NCBI GenBank assembly: GCA_037443945.1
Contig: JBBINH010000014.1
Span: 6,109 to 70,108, forward strand
DNA length: 64,000 nucleotides
Direction of reading: 5' to 3'
From: SSF26 sp037443945
Lineage (GTDB): Bacteria > Chloroflexota > Anaerolineae > J102
Shown: piece after piece, positions 21,783 to 32,877 of the stretch
Numbering within the stretch: the first letter of the stretch is position 1
How the letters are laid out: each line of letters begins with the position of its first letter
Translations under genes and position numbers: made by a program
The notes under the pieces: generated by a model
Told to the model about the DNA's origin: nothing
The model's database searches: none
The model's input: only the letters and a program-made list of their open reading frames with translations

Positions 21783-21791
21783 TGCTAAAAT
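21783..21791 (+). promoter_or_regulatory. Extended -10 promoter element
   Basis: TGC plus TAAAAT (21786-21791), 24 nt before the TTG start at 21816. Confidence 0.45.
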
Positions 21792-22929
21792 AAAAGGTAT
21801 ACCCGCATCTACGGCTTGCTTGCCATTTCTTGTCTTTTGGCCTTGATCCAACCCTTTGGCTTGCGTAACAGCCTGCGATTGCAAAGCCTGGCCCGGCGCA
21901 GCACGCCGCTGAGTCTAGAACATCGCTTTGCCGATCCGCTGGCCGTGGTATGGGCGGCGGTGGGTGCGCCTTTGCCCTGGCACGGTACGGGCGCGGCGAC
22001 GTACCTCCACGTGGCCAACAACACCTGCCCGGTTCACGGCTTTGTCCAGGCCGTCAAACGGTTTAGCCGGCCCGAAGCCGACCTGACCCGCATTGCGCCG
22101 GCCTATCATGCCCATCCCCAGGCCGGCGCCATCTGGCACGTTTTGCTCGACCATATCAGCCTGCAGGCCGGCGAACACGGCATTCAACGCCTTTATCTCT
22201 GCCTGGAAAGCGAGGACGAAGCTCAAGCCGTGGTCACGGCCGTCGGTTTTGTGCCCTACATTCAGGAAACCCTCTTTCGCCATCCGGGGATCGAATTGAA
22301 GGGACAAACGGACGAAGACGCGACCTGGCCCCACGTGCGCGGCCAGCGCGAGGCCGACAGCTTTGCCCTACAACGGTTGCACAGCCGCTATACCCCACCC
22401 CTGGTGCAACAGGCCGAAAGCAGCCCCGGCAACCACGACGAAAGCCCCTCCCCCCTGGATTTGCGCACGTGGTGGCAGCCGGAACAGGTCGAAGGTTTCG
22501 TCTACGAAGCCAAAGGGGAGATCGTGGCCGCGGTCCAACTCACCCGTGGCCGCCACGCCCACTGGCTGCGGCTGATCGGCGATCTCGAAGCCCCGGTTCT
22601 GACGGCGCTGCTGAGCCGGGCGTTGCATGCCTGCAGTCGTTATCGCAAGCGGCCTCTTTACATACCCATGCGTCCTTACCAAAGCCGCGCTGCCCCTATC
22701 CTCCGCCAATTCGGCTTTGAACCCACCACGACCGTTACCCGTTTTGTCCGTCATACCATCGCTCTGGCCAAAAAACCCCATGCGCTTCCGGTCAAAGAAG
22801 GAGTCACAGCCACGCTGACCGGCATCGTCCCTATCATCACACCTCCCCGGTGTTTTCGTCAGGATGACGAAAGCGCCGTTTTTCATCCTCGCTGCGAGAG
22901 CGATCAAACGCCGGACGTTTTTTCCCGCC

Positions 22930-24603
<1,674 letters not shown>

Positions 24604-24676
24604 GCGCCGTTCGGGATCAGACCCCATCCCGCCTCCCTAAACGGAGGGTCAGGTGAAGGCAGGAACCGGTCGATCG

Positions 24677-24720
24677 CGGGCGGGCCTGAGCGTTGGCATC
24701 CCGCTTGGGGGGCCCGCCCG
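24677..24720. repeat. 10-bp inverted repeat before the mannosyltransferase promoter
   Basis: CGGGCGGGCC at 24677-24686 and GGCCCGCCCG at 24711-24720, perfect arms with a 24-nt loop. The right arm fills the spacer of the promoter below. There is no T-run, so it is a poor terminator for the R3H gene; it may be an operator or a cruciform. Confidence 0.55.
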
Positions 24721-24734
24721 ACTTGGCCTATAAT
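24705..24734 (+). promoter_or_regulatory. Promoter of the mannosyltransferase-YfhO/flippase unit
   Basis: TTGGGG at 24705-24710, an 18-bp spacer, perfect TATAAT at 24729-24734. The start codon at 24778 lies about 37 nt beyond the expected transcription start. Confidence 0.6.
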
Positions 24735-24777
24735 GCCGGTTTGCGCCGCGCTTTTGCGGTGCCTCATGCGGCCTTTT

Positions 24778-25560
24778 ATGAAAGTCATTGTTGTCGTCCC
24801 CACGTATAACGAAGCTGAGAATGTGGAAGCCCTCGTCGCCGAGCTGCTGGCGCTGGGATTGGAGGGCTTGCAGATTTTGATCATCGACGACAATTCGCCC
24901 GATGGGACCGGACTCATTGCCGAGCGCCTGGCGGCGCGGCATCCGGGCCTTGTCCATGTTCTCCGCCGCCAGAGCCGTCATGGTCTGGGCACGGCTTATA
25001 TCGAAGGGTTTCGCCGGGCGTTGGCCATGGGCGCCGATGCCATCGTGCAGATGGATGCCGATTTCTCGCACTCGCCGGCCTATATCCCCCGCTTTTTGCA
25101 ATACCTGCCCGAGGCCGATGTGGTCGTCGGCTCGCGCTATGTGCGAGGTGGGATGCTGGATGAACGCTGGAGCTGGTGGCGGCGCTTCCTGAGTTGGTGG
25201 GCCAATGCCGTGTATACCCGGCTCCTGTTGGGCCTGCAGGTGCGCGACGGTACGGCCGGGTTCAAGCTCTGGCGACGCAGCGCCCTGGAGAACATCAACC
25301 TGGAGGCCGTCTTCTCCAACGGCTACGTTTTTCAAGTCGAGATGGCCTACATCTGCCAACGGCTGGGCTATCGAGTGGTCGAAGTCCCCATCTATTTTGA
25401 GGATCGCCGCATCGGCCGTTCGAAGATGTCGGTTGGCATCAAGCTCGAAGCCGCCTATCGAACCCTGCAGATTCGCTGGCGGTATCGCCATCTCCGCCCG
25501 TTGGCAGCGCAGACCCGGCTTTCGGCCCCCGGCAGAGCCTATGAGTCTGACCCGTCTTGA
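24778..25560 (+). CDS. Polyprenol-phosphate mannosyltransferase-like GT2 (DPM1 type), first copy
   Basis: 260 residues from ATG 24778 (MKVIVVVPTYNEAENV); upstream in-frame starts only extend into the promoter. GT2 motifs: the nucleotide-binding DDNSPDGT, the QMDADFSHSP DxD metal motif, VVGSRYVRGG, and the acceptor region DGTAGFKLWRR. The C-terminus SKMSVGIKLEA is typical of dolichol/polyprenol-phosphate mannosyl- or glucosyltransferases without extra membrane helices. The lipid-linked sugar would serve GT-C enzymes, and the very next gene (20-bp overlap) encodes a GT-C-like YfhO domain, so a donor-user pair is likely. A paralogue lies at 43435-44196 on the other strand. Confidence 0.9.
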   Translation: MKVIVVVPTYNEAENVEALVAELLALGLEGLQILIIDDNSPDGTGLIAERLAARHPGLVHVLRRQSRHGLGTAYIEGFRRALAMGADAIVQMDADFSHSPAYIPRFLQYLPEADVVVGSRYVRGGMLDERWSWWRRFLSWWANAVYTRLLLGLQVRDGTAGFKLWRRSALENINLEAVFSNGYVFQVEMAYICQRLGYRVVEVPIYFEDRRIGRSKMSVGIKLEAAYRTLQIRWRYRHLRPLAAQTRLSAPGRAYESDPS

Positions 25561-28500
25561 GCTGCGCCGCGAGCTCTTGGCCCTGCTCGTCCTGGCCTTG
25601 TTGCCGCTGTTGTGGTTTGGGCCGGTCGTTTTCGGAGGCCAGACCCTGCTTCCGGCCGACAACATCTACCAATACGAACCCTGGCGCAGTTTCGCCCGCC
25701 AACAAGGGGTAGGACAACCGCACAACGAGCTGCTTTCCGACCTGGTGCTCGAGAATTATGCCTGGAAGCTGCTTTTGCGCGAGGCCGTGGCCAAGCGTCA
25801 GGTGCCGCTCTGGAACCCGTATCTGTTCACAGGGGTACCTTTCCTGGCGGCGGGGCAGCATTCGGCGCTGTATCCATGGACTCTGATCTATCTCATTCTG
25901 CCCCTGCCGATGGCCTACGGCGTCTTCACCTGGTTGACCCTGGCCCTGGCAGGGATCAACATGTACCTGTTTGCCCGCATTGTGGGCATCGGCCGGGCGG
26001 CGGCGCTGTTTGCCGGCATCGTGTACATGTTCAGCGGCTTTTTCATCAGCTCGGTGGTGTTCCCGATGATGATTGCCGGCGCCGCTTGGCTGCCGCTCTT
26101 GCTGGCGCTGATCGAGATGGTCGTGCGCAAACAAGAGGAAAAGGGCAATGCGCCCTTTGTACCGGTGGCCTACATTGTCAGCGGCGCCGTCGTTCTGGGG
26201 CTGAGCGCTCTGGCCGGCCATGTCGAGATCACGTATTACACCCTGCTGGTGAGCGCCATGTACGCGTTTTGGCGTCTGTTCGGGGTCTGGCGACGCCTGG
26301 GCGTGTGGCGACCGGTGCTGCGGATGGCCGGCTGGCTGGTGTTCATGGTCGTAACCGGTCTGCTGTTGGCGGCCGTTCAGCTCATCCCCCTCTACGAGCT
26401 GGTCAGCCGGAACTTTCGGCAGGGATCGGCGAGCTATGCCGAGGTGGTGGGATGGGCCTGGCCGGCCCGCCAGATCCTGACCTTCCTTATCCCCGATCTG
26501 TTCGGCAACCCTTCCCAGCATAGCCTGCGCAACTGGTGGACCGGTGAGACGCTCCACGTGTGGCGCAATGCCTTCGGCCAGGAGACACGAACCGTCTTCT
26601 GGGGGATCAAAAACTACGTGGAAGGGGCCAACTATCTGGGCATTCTGACCCTGGTGCTGGCCGTAGCAGCCTTTTGGGATGTGGGTGGCCGACTGCGCGG
26701 GGAGCCGGTGCGGCAACCGCCCGATCGGCCCGGCTGGGTACGGCCGCCCACAGGGCGCTTTTTCGTGGTGGGTTTTGCCTTGTTGGCCGTCTTGGCGCTG
26801 GCTTTTGCCTTCGGCACGCCCCTTTACGCGCTGTTGTTTTACGGCCTGCCCGGCTATAAACAGCTCCACTCGGCCTTCCGCTGGGTGTTTCCCTACACCC
26901 TGGCCATGGCCGTCCTGGCCGGTTTTGGCTTCGACCGTCTGCAATTGGCCCTGGAAGGCGTGCACGAGGCCCGCCTGGGCGGTCGGCGACGGTTCCGTCG
27001 GCTTACCTTTCCCGATTCAGCGCGGTTGGCCGGGGTAGCGCTGACGGGCCTGGGCACCTTCATCCTGGCCTTACTGCTCCTCAGTCGCTACTGGCCAACG
27101 CCCTTTATTGCCCTGGGCGAACGGGTGATCGCCTCGTCTGTGCTGGTCCAGGCCGTCTTTGCCGACGGCGTCCAGTTCTGGAGCTACGAAGCCGTCCAGT
27201 TCCTACGCTTTGGCTTTATGCTTCTGGCCTCGGGGCTCATCCTGCTGCTGGCCCTGTCGCCCTTCGGTCAGCGACGGGTGATCGGCCCGGTAGACGCCCA
27301 GGCCGAACAGCGGGCTCTGGCCGACCAGGGCTTCACCTGGTCGGTGGGATTGCGGTTGTGGCAGTTCGTAGCGTTGGGCGTGATCGTCCTGGACCTGTGG
27401 CTGGTCAGCGCCGATTTCAACCCGCGGGCGGAACCGGCCTGGCTCGATTTTCGACCGCCGGCCGTGCTCTGGCTGGAGCAACATCAGGACCCGGCGCAGC
27501 CGTGGCGGTTCACCACCCTGCAAGACCCCCTCGAACAGAAGACCTACAACGCCAATCTGGGCATGTACAGCCGGCTGCACGATGTCCGCGGTTACGATTC
27601 GATCATCCCCCGGCAATATGCCGAATACATGAGCCAGATCCAAACCCAGGGCGACCTCCTCTACAACCGCATTGCGCCCATCTACACCCCGAACTTCGCC
27701 GCCCTGGACGATCCTCTGTTTCATCTTCTGGGTGTGCGTTATGTCGTTACCACCCAGACCATCCCCAATCCCGACTACCACCTTGTTTATGAAGGCGAGG
27801 TGCGGATTTACGAAAATCGCCAAGCGTTCCCGCGGGTGTTGTTCGTGCCCCAGGCGCTCCAGGTCGAACCGGACCGGTTGTGGGAGAGCATCCGCAACCA
27901 GGACCTGCGCCAGACGGTGGTCCTGGATACAGGCCTGGCCGAGAACCGTCGTGCGGTCATCCCGGCGCCGCTTTTCGGTCAAAAGCGCGCCGTGCGCGTG
28001 CGCCATTATGATTTGAACGATGTCGAGATCGAGGTGGATGTGGATGCACCGGGTTGGCTCGTGCTCCACGATGCCTATTTCCCCGGCTGGCGAGCCTATG
28101 TGCGACCGTTGGCGGCGGTGGATACGGGGCGCGGCATCCAGGAAAGCGAGCTGACCGTTTACCGGGCCAACGGCAATTTTCGCGCCGTCTATCTGGCGCA
28201 GCCGGGCTGGCAGGTTGTGCGCTTCCATTACACGCCTCTCTCCTTCAAACTGGGCCTTTACACGAGTTTTCTGGCCGGGGTCTTTTTGTTGTTGCTGGTA
28301 GGCTGGTGGGCCTGGGGTCGATTTTACCGCGAAGCAGAAGGGGAAACAGGCGCCGTGCGCCGGGTGGCCGTCAATTCCCTGGTGCCGATGACGATGTCGT
28401 TGCTCAATAAGGGCATTGACTATGCCTTTGCCCTGCTGTACCTGCGTATCCTCAACCCGGCCGGTGTGGGTGCCTACAGTTTTGCCGTGCAGTTTTACAC

Positions 28501-29851
28501 CCTCTTTGAGATCCTGGTCCGGTTCGGCCTGGGCACGTTGCTCACCCGCGAGGTGGCCCGGCGCCGCCAGACCGTGGAGGAGGTCGGTCGTTATCTGGGG
28601 AATGTCCTCGTCTTGCGGACGCTGCTGTGGCTGGCTTCGCTGCCGCTGATGGCGGTGGTGGCGGGGTTGTATTGGCGGGCCGACGCCATCGACGACGCCA
28701 CGGTCATGGCCATCGGTCTTTTTGCCCTGGCTTTGTGCTTCGCCAATCTGAGCGATGCCTTCTCTTCGGTCTTCTATGCCTTCGAACGCATGGAGTATCC
28801 GGCCGGAGTGGCTTCCTTTGTGGCCCTGGCGCGCGTCACGCTGGGGGCCTTTGTGCTGCTGCTCGGCGGCGGCTTCGTGGGATTGGCGGCCGTCAGCCTC
28901 CTTATGAACCTGATCCAGGCCATCTGGCTTTACGAGCTGGTGCGGCGGCGCATCTTGCGCCCGCGACCGGAAACCGATTGGCCCTTGCAACGCTGGATGT
29001 TACAGGAAAGTCTGCCGCTCATGGTCAATCACCTGCTGGCCACGGCGTTTTGGCGGGTGGATATTTTGATCCTGACGGCGATGGTCGGCGCTTACGGCGT
29101 CGGCCTCTATGCGGCAGCCTACAAGTACATCGACGGGCTCAATGTGTTGCCCAGCTATTTCACCCTGGCCGTTTTCCCGATGATGGCCCGTTTGGCCGGC
29201 AGCAGCGCCGTCGATCCGCACGATCGCCAGCGCCTGCTGCGCACGTATCGCCTGTCGTTGCGTCTGCTGACCCTGTTGGCCATCCCTATTGCCGTGCTGG
29301 TCTTCTTTGCCGCCGAGCCGCTCATCGTCATCCTGGGCGGCCGCGAGTATGTGCCCGGCGCCGTTGTGGTGCTGCAAATCCTCATCCTCAGCATCCCCAT
29401 CGGCTTCATGAACTCGCTGACCCATTATGTGCTCATTGCCGTCGGCCAACAGCGTTTTCTGACCGGCGCTTTCGTTATCGGCGTCCTCTTCAACATCGTG
29501 GTCAATCTGCTCGCCATCCCACGCTACGGTGTGGCGGGGGCGGCCTTCGTCACCATCCTCTCCGAATTTGCCCTCTTCTTCCCCTTCTACTATGCTATAC
29601 GCAGGCACCTGGCGCCGTTGCCCTGGTTCGACCTGCTATGGCGTCAGACGCTGTCCGGTTTGTTGATGGCGGCAACGCTGTTATTGGTCACCCCGTTCAG
29701 TTTGCTTTTAGCCCTCCCCCTTGCCTGTGTCGTCTACGGTCTGAGTCTGATCTTCACCGGCATGCATCGCGACGCCGACATGACCGTTCTAAGCCGGGCT
29801 ATACTTCGTTTGCGTCTGCCTTTTGGTTTCGGAACGGTTCGGGAACGTTAA
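25541..29851 (+). CDS. Fusion of a YfhO-like GT-C membrane protein and a polysaccharide flippase (Wzx/MOP)
   Basis: 1436 residues from ATG 25541, overlapping the preceding gene by 20 bp. Residues 1 to ~935: a YfhO-family membrane protein with about a dozen helices, the early loop LLPADNIYQYEPW (GT-C-type acidic loop), and a large C-terminal outside domain (GYDSIIPRQYAEYM, LVLHDAYFPGWRAYV). Residues ~939-1436: a complete O-antigen/teichoic-acid flippase of the MOP superfamily with about 12-14 helices (VNSLVPMTMSLLNKGIDYAF start; AFWRVDILILTAMVGAYGVG). The coding frame is unbroken across the junction near 28355. YfhO proteins are thought to glycosylate cell-wall polymers, and flippases move lipid-linked glycans outward, so the fusion suggests coupled export and decoration. 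Confidence 0.85.
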   Translation: MSLTRLELRRELLALLVLALLPLLWFGPVVFGGQTLLPADNIYQYEPWRSFARQQGVGQPHNELLSDLVLENYAWKLLLREAVAKRQVPLWNPYLFTGVPFLAAGQHSALYPWTLIYLILPLPMAYGVFTWLTLALAGINMYLFARIVGIGRAAALFAGIVYMFSGFFISSVVFPMMIAGAAWLPLLLALIEMVVRKQEEKGNAPFVPVAYIVSGAVVLGLSALAGHVEITYYTLLVSAMYAFWRLFGVWRRLGVWRPVLRMAGWLVFMVVTGLLLAAVQLIPLYELVSRNFRQGSASYAEVVGWAWPARQILTFLIPDLFGNPSQHSLRNWWTGETLHVWRNAFGQETRTVFWGIKNYVEGANYLGILTLVLAVAAFWDVGGRLRGEPVRQPPDRPGWVRPPTGRFFVVGFALLAVLALAFAFGTPLYALLFYGLPGYKQLHSAFRWVFPYTLAMAVLAGFGFDRLQLALEGVHEARLGGRRRFRRLTFPDSARLAGVALTGLGTFILALLLLSRYWPTPFIALGERVIASSVLVQAVFADGVQFWSYEAVQFLRFGFMLLASGLILLLALSPFGQRRVIGPVDAQAEQRALADQGFTWSVGLRLWQFVALGVIVLDLWLVSADFNPRAEPAWLDFRPPAVLWLEQHQDPAQPWRFTTLQDPLEQKTYNANLGMYSRLHDVRGYDSIIPRQYAEYMSQIQTQGDLLYNRIAPIYTPNFAALDDPLFHLLGVRYVVTTQTIPNPDYHLVYEGEVRIYENRQAFPRVLFVPQALQVEPDRLWESIRNQDLRQTVVLDTGLAENRRAVIPAPLFGQKRAVRVRHYDLNDVEIEVDVDAPGWLVLHDAYFPGWRAYVRPLAAVDTGRGIQESELTVYRANGNFRAVYLAQPGWQVVRFHYTPLSFKLGLYTSFLAGVFLLLLVGWWAWGRFYREAEGETGAVRRVAVNSLVPMTMSLLNKGIDYAFALLYLRILNPAGVGAYSFAVQFYTLFEILVRFGLGTLLTREVARRRQTVEEVGRYLGNVLVLRTLLWLASLPLMAVVAGLYWRADAIDDATVMAIGLFALALCFANLSDAFSSVFYAFERMEYPAGVASFVALARVTLGAFVLLLGGGFVGLAAVSLLMNLIQAIWLYELVRRRILRPRPETDWPLQRWMLQESLPLMVNHLLATAFWRVDILILTAMVGAYGVGLYAAAYKYIDGLNVLPSYFTLAVFPMMARLAGSSAVDPHDRQRLLRTYRLSLRLLTLLAIPIAVLVFFAAEPLIVILGGREYVPGAVVVLQILILSIPIGFMNSLTHYVLIAVGQQRFLTGAFVIGVLFNIVVNLLAIPRYGVAGAAFVTILSEFALFFPFYYAIRRHLAPLPWFDLLWRQTLSGLLMAATLLLVTPFSLLLALPLACVVYGLSLIFTGMHRDADMTVLSRAILRLRLPFGFGTVRER

Positions 29852-29866
29852 ATCCCTCAGGTTGTG

Positions 29867-30598
29867 ATGGAGAAGGATAATCGTCCGCGCATCCTCATCA
29901 TTGAAGATGAGCCGAATCTGCGCAAAACCTTGAAGATGAACTTGAAAGAGCAGGGCTACAAGGTCTTCACGGCGGCCGACGGGCAGGAAGGCCTGGAAAA
30001 AGCGCGCACGAAAGCGCCCGATCTGATCCTGCTCGATCTCATGCTCCCGGGGCTCGATGGGTTCTCGCTCTTGCGTGCCGTGCGCCAGCATACGGATATC
30101 CCCGTCTTGGTGCTGACCGCCCGCACTTCCGATATGGACAAGATCATCGGCCTGGAAAGCGGTGCCGACGATTACCTCACCAAGCCCTTCAGCCTGGGCG
30201 AATTGCTGGCCCGTGTGCGGGCCCTACTCCGTCGCGCCCGCTCCCACGAAGTGCGGGAGGTGCTCTCCTCCGGCGGAATCAGCCTGGATCTGGTCAGTCG
30301 GCGGGCCACCCTCAACGGCAAAGAGCTGAACCTGAGTCCCAAGGAGTTCAGCCTGCTGGCCGAACTGATGCGTCACGAACACGCCGTGCTCAGTCGTGAC
30401 CTGCTGCTCACCCGCATTTGGGGCTACGATTTTATCGGAGATTCGCGCACGGTGGACGTGCACATCCGCTGGCTGCGGGAGAAAATCGAAGCGGATCCCT
30501 CGCAACCGCAGCTGATTCAGACGGTGCGTGGGATCGGGTATCGGTTCGAGGGCAGCCCGGCAACGGCGACGCCGGCGGATGATGAAGAAGACGAGTAG
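29867..30598 (+). CDS. OmpR/PhoB-family response regulator
   Basis: 243 residues from ATG 29867 (AGGT a few bases upstream); a GTG three bases earlier is less likely. Receiver domain at residues 8-120, with acidic pair EDE near residue 14, phospho-acceptor Asp57 in LLDLMLPGLDG, Thr in VLTARTS, and Lys in YLTKPF. The winged-helix DNA-binding domain (residues ~140-232) ends with SRTVDVHIRWLREKIE and TVRGIGYRFE. It is followed 9 bp later by its kinase partner. The output may be the surrounding glycan genes or phosphate-type regulation, but the sequence does not decide. Confidence 0.95.
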   Translation: MEKDNRPRILIIEDEPNLRKTLKMNLKEQGYKVFTAADGQEGLEKARTKAPDLILLDLMLPGLDGFSLLRAVRQHTDIPVLVLTARTSDMDKIIGLESGADDYLTKPFSLGELLARVRALLRRARSHEVREVLSSGGISLDLVSRRATLNGKELNLSPKEFSLLAELMRHEHAVLSRDLLLTRIWGYDFIGDSRTVDVHIRWLREKIEADPSQPQLIQTVRGIGYRFEGSPATATPADDEEDE

Positions 30599-30607
30599 CC
30601 ACGAACC

Positions 30608-31786
30608 ATGACGGCGTGGGCCTGGGTCCTGGTGGTTCTGGGAGTCCTTGCAGGCCTTTATGGCCTCTGGTACGGACGACGGACTTTCCAACAAGCGCAG
30701 GCAGCCGTGGCACGGGCGATCGAGTTGAGCGATCGCGTGGAAGCGCTGAGCGCCGAAAACGATCGGCTGCGGAACTGGCTGGCAGCCCTCGATCCGATCC
30801 GACGGCCGGCCCTGTTTCTGGTCGATTCGGCGCGCATGCTGGTATGGTGCAATCAGGCGGCCCTGGCCTTGTGTCACAGCGACGTGCGTCCGGCCAACCT
30901 GCCCATGCCCCTCAGTCGGGCACTGCGCGGCTACGAATTGCTGGAATTGGTGGACAGCGCCCTGAGCAAGCAGCAGGCGCAAGAACGCCAGTATCTGTGG
31001 GAAGGCCGCATGTTCTATGCCGAAGCCATCTCCCATGCCACCGGTTTGGTGGCGTTGACCGCGCGCGATGTCACCGAGCTTTTGCGCCAGGGACGCACCC
31101 AGCGCGAATTTGTGGCCAACATCTCCCATGATATCCGCACGCCCCTGGCCGCCATGCAGTTGATGGTCGAGACCCTGCAAGGCTCGGCCGGCCGCGACGC
31201 CCGCCGACGGCAGGAGCTCTTGGCGGCTATGGCCGAACATATCGGTAACCTGCAACAATTGGCCCAGGAACTGGTGGACCTCAATCTGATCGAATCGGGT
31301 CGTATGCCCTTCCGGTTGGAGGCCATACCGGTGCAGGACCTGATCGAGCCGGTGCTCCACCGTCTGCGCGGGAGTGCCACGGCCAAAGGAATAACCCTAG
31401 CTACCGACTACGAGGCCCGGCTGCGGGTGCTGGCCGATGCCGATTATATCCGGCGGGCTCTGCAAAACCTGGTCCACAACGCCATCAAGTTCACCCCGCC
31501 CGGCGGCCGTATCACGGTGACCGTCCGGGCCGTGCCGGCGACCGACGAAGCGGGTGGTGAGGATGTGCGCTTCGAGGTGGCCGATACCGGCATCGGCATT
31601 GCGCCGGAAGATCGGGACCGGATCTTCGAACGGTTCTTCAAAGCGGACCGAACCCGCAGCGTCGAAGGGAGCGGCCTGGGGCTGGCCATTGCCAAGCATA
31701 TCGTCCAGGGACACGGGGGGCGCATCTGGGTGGAGAGCGAACCGGGGCAGGGCGCGCACTTTTTCTTCACCCTGCCGCGTGCCTAG
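30608..31786 (+). CDS. PhoR-like sensor histidine kinase
   Basis: 392 residues. One N-terminal membrane helix (WAWVLVVLGVLAGLYGLWYG) is followed by a short coiled coil and a PAS-like domain (residues ~60-155). The phosphorylated His174 is in FVANISHDIRTPL; the ATPase domain has the N-box VHNAIKFTPPGG, G1 VADTGIGI, F-box IFERFFKAD and G2 GSGLGLAIAKHIV. There is no sizeable extracytoplasmic sensor domain, so it probably senses a membrane or cytoplasmic cue. It pairs with the response regulator just upstream. The arrangement resembles PhoB/PhoR, but no phosphate-uptake genes are nearby. Confidence 0.94.
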   Translation: MTAWAWVLVVLGVLAGLYGLWYGRRTFQQAQAAVARAIELSDRVEALSAENDRLRNWLAALDPIRRPALFLVDSARMLVWCNQAALALCHSDVRPANLPMPLSRALRGYELLELVDSALSKQQAQERQYLWEGRMFYAEAISHATGLVALTARDVTELLRQGRTQREFVANISHDIRTPLAAMQLMVETLQGSAGRDARRRQELLAAMAEHIGNLQQLAQELVDLNLIESGRMPFRLEAIPVQDLIEPVLHRLRGSATAKGITLATDYEARLRVLADADYIRRALQNLVHNAIKFTPPGGRITVTVRAVPATDEAGGEDVRFEVADTGIGIAPEDRDRIFERFFKADRTRSVEGSGLGLAIAKHIVQGHGGRIWVESEPGQGAHFFFTLPRA

Positions 31787-31868
31787 GCCGCAGTCGCCGG
31801 CCGGCGCCGGGAATAAGCCCAAGTCTGTAACGCCATGCCGAAGCCGTCTTGCGGCCGTCCGGGCGCTT

Positions 31869-31896
31869 TTGGCTTCGCTGCGGCCAATGCTAGAAT
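31869..31896 (+). promoter_or_regulatory. Promoter of the glycosyltransferase pair
   Basis: TTGGCT at 31869-31874, a 16-bp spacer ending in an extended TGC, then TAGAAT at 31891-31896. Confidence 0.6.
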
Positions 31897-31965
31897 GGAA
31901 GACCAGGTTTGCCGGGATGGTGTCTGTCAGCCCGGCCCCTTTTTTCGTCCCGACGTACACGGCCC

Positions 31966-32877
31966 ATGCTCGACCTGGCCATCATCATTGTCAGTTACAA
32001 TACGAAAGACTTCTTGCGGACCTGCCTACGCTCGGTCTATGCCAGCGAAGGGGCACTGACCTTTCATGTCACCGTAGTGGATAATGCCAGCCGCGATGGC
32101 AGTCTGGATATGGTGCGCTGCGAGTTCCCGCAGGTCACGGCCATCGCTTCCCCGCACAACGGCGGCTTTGCCTATGCCAATAACATCGGCCTGCGCCATT
32201 ATGGCTTTGGCCAGCATCGCGACCCTGCGGCCTTACCGCGTTATGCTTTGCTCCTGAACCCCGACACCGAGCTCCCGCCCACGGCCCTGGCTGCCATGGT
32301 CGAGCTGATGGATCGGCGCCCCGACCTGGGTGCGGCCGGTCCCAAACTCGTTTTGCCCGACGGTCGGCTCGATAAAGCCTGTCGGCGCTCGTTTCCCACA
32401 CCGGCCTCGTTTATCTACCGAGGCCTGGGGCTCAGCAAACTGTTCCCGCGCAGCCGTCGCTTTGGCCAATACAACCTGACCTATCTGGCCGAGGATCAGG
32501 AAACCGAGGTGGATGCGGTCGTCGGAGCGTTCATGCTCGTGCGCCGCGAGGCCATCGAGCAGGTCGGATTGCTGGACGAAGCCTTTTTCATGCACGGCGA
32601 AGATTTGGATTGGGCATTCCGTCTGAAAAAAGCGGGGTGGCGGGTGTGGTATTATCCGCAGGTGCAGGTGCTCCATCACAAAGGCGCGGCCTCGCGCGGC
32701 AACGCGCGGGTGCGTTATGCCTTTTATCAGGCCATGGTTATTTTCGTGCGCAAGCATTACCGCCGGGTGACGCCCTTCTGGCTGTATTGGCTGATCCTGG
32801 CCGGCATTGCCCTCAAAGGCAGTCTGGATGTGGGCAGTACCTGGCTGCGTGGACGCTGGCAGGGGATGATGCCATGA
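31966..32877 (+). CDS. GT2 glycosyltransferase, rhamnosyltransferase (WbbL)-like
   Basis: 303 residues from ATG 31966, where homology begins (MLDLAIIIVSYNTKDFL). Family features: VVDNASRDGS (nucleotide site), the LLLNPDTELPP D-x-D-like motif, VDAVVGAFMLVRREA and the catalytic EDLDWAFRLKKAGW. Such enzymes transfer rhamnose or another deoxy-sugar to lipid-linked glycan precursors at the inner membrane face. A C-terminal hydrophobic segment could touch the membrane. It overlaps the following initiating transferase by 4 bp (ATGA), so the two are translationally coupled, which fits a shared exopolysaccharide pathway. Confidence 0.88.
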   Translation: MLDLAIIIVSYNTKDFLRTCLRSVYASEGALTFHVTVVDNASRDGSLDMVRCEFPQVTAIASPHNGGFAYANNIGLRHYGFGQHRDPAALPRYALLLNPDTELPPTALAAMVELMDRRPDLGAAGPKLVLPDGRLDKACRRSFPTPASFIYRGLGLSKLFPRSRRFGQYNLTYLAEDQETEVDAVVGAFMLVRREAIEQVGLLDEAFFMHGEDLDWAFRLKKAGWRVWYYPQVQVLHHKGAASRGNARVRYAFYQAMVIFVRKHYRRVTPFWLYWLILAGIALKGSLDVGSTWLRGRWQGMMP

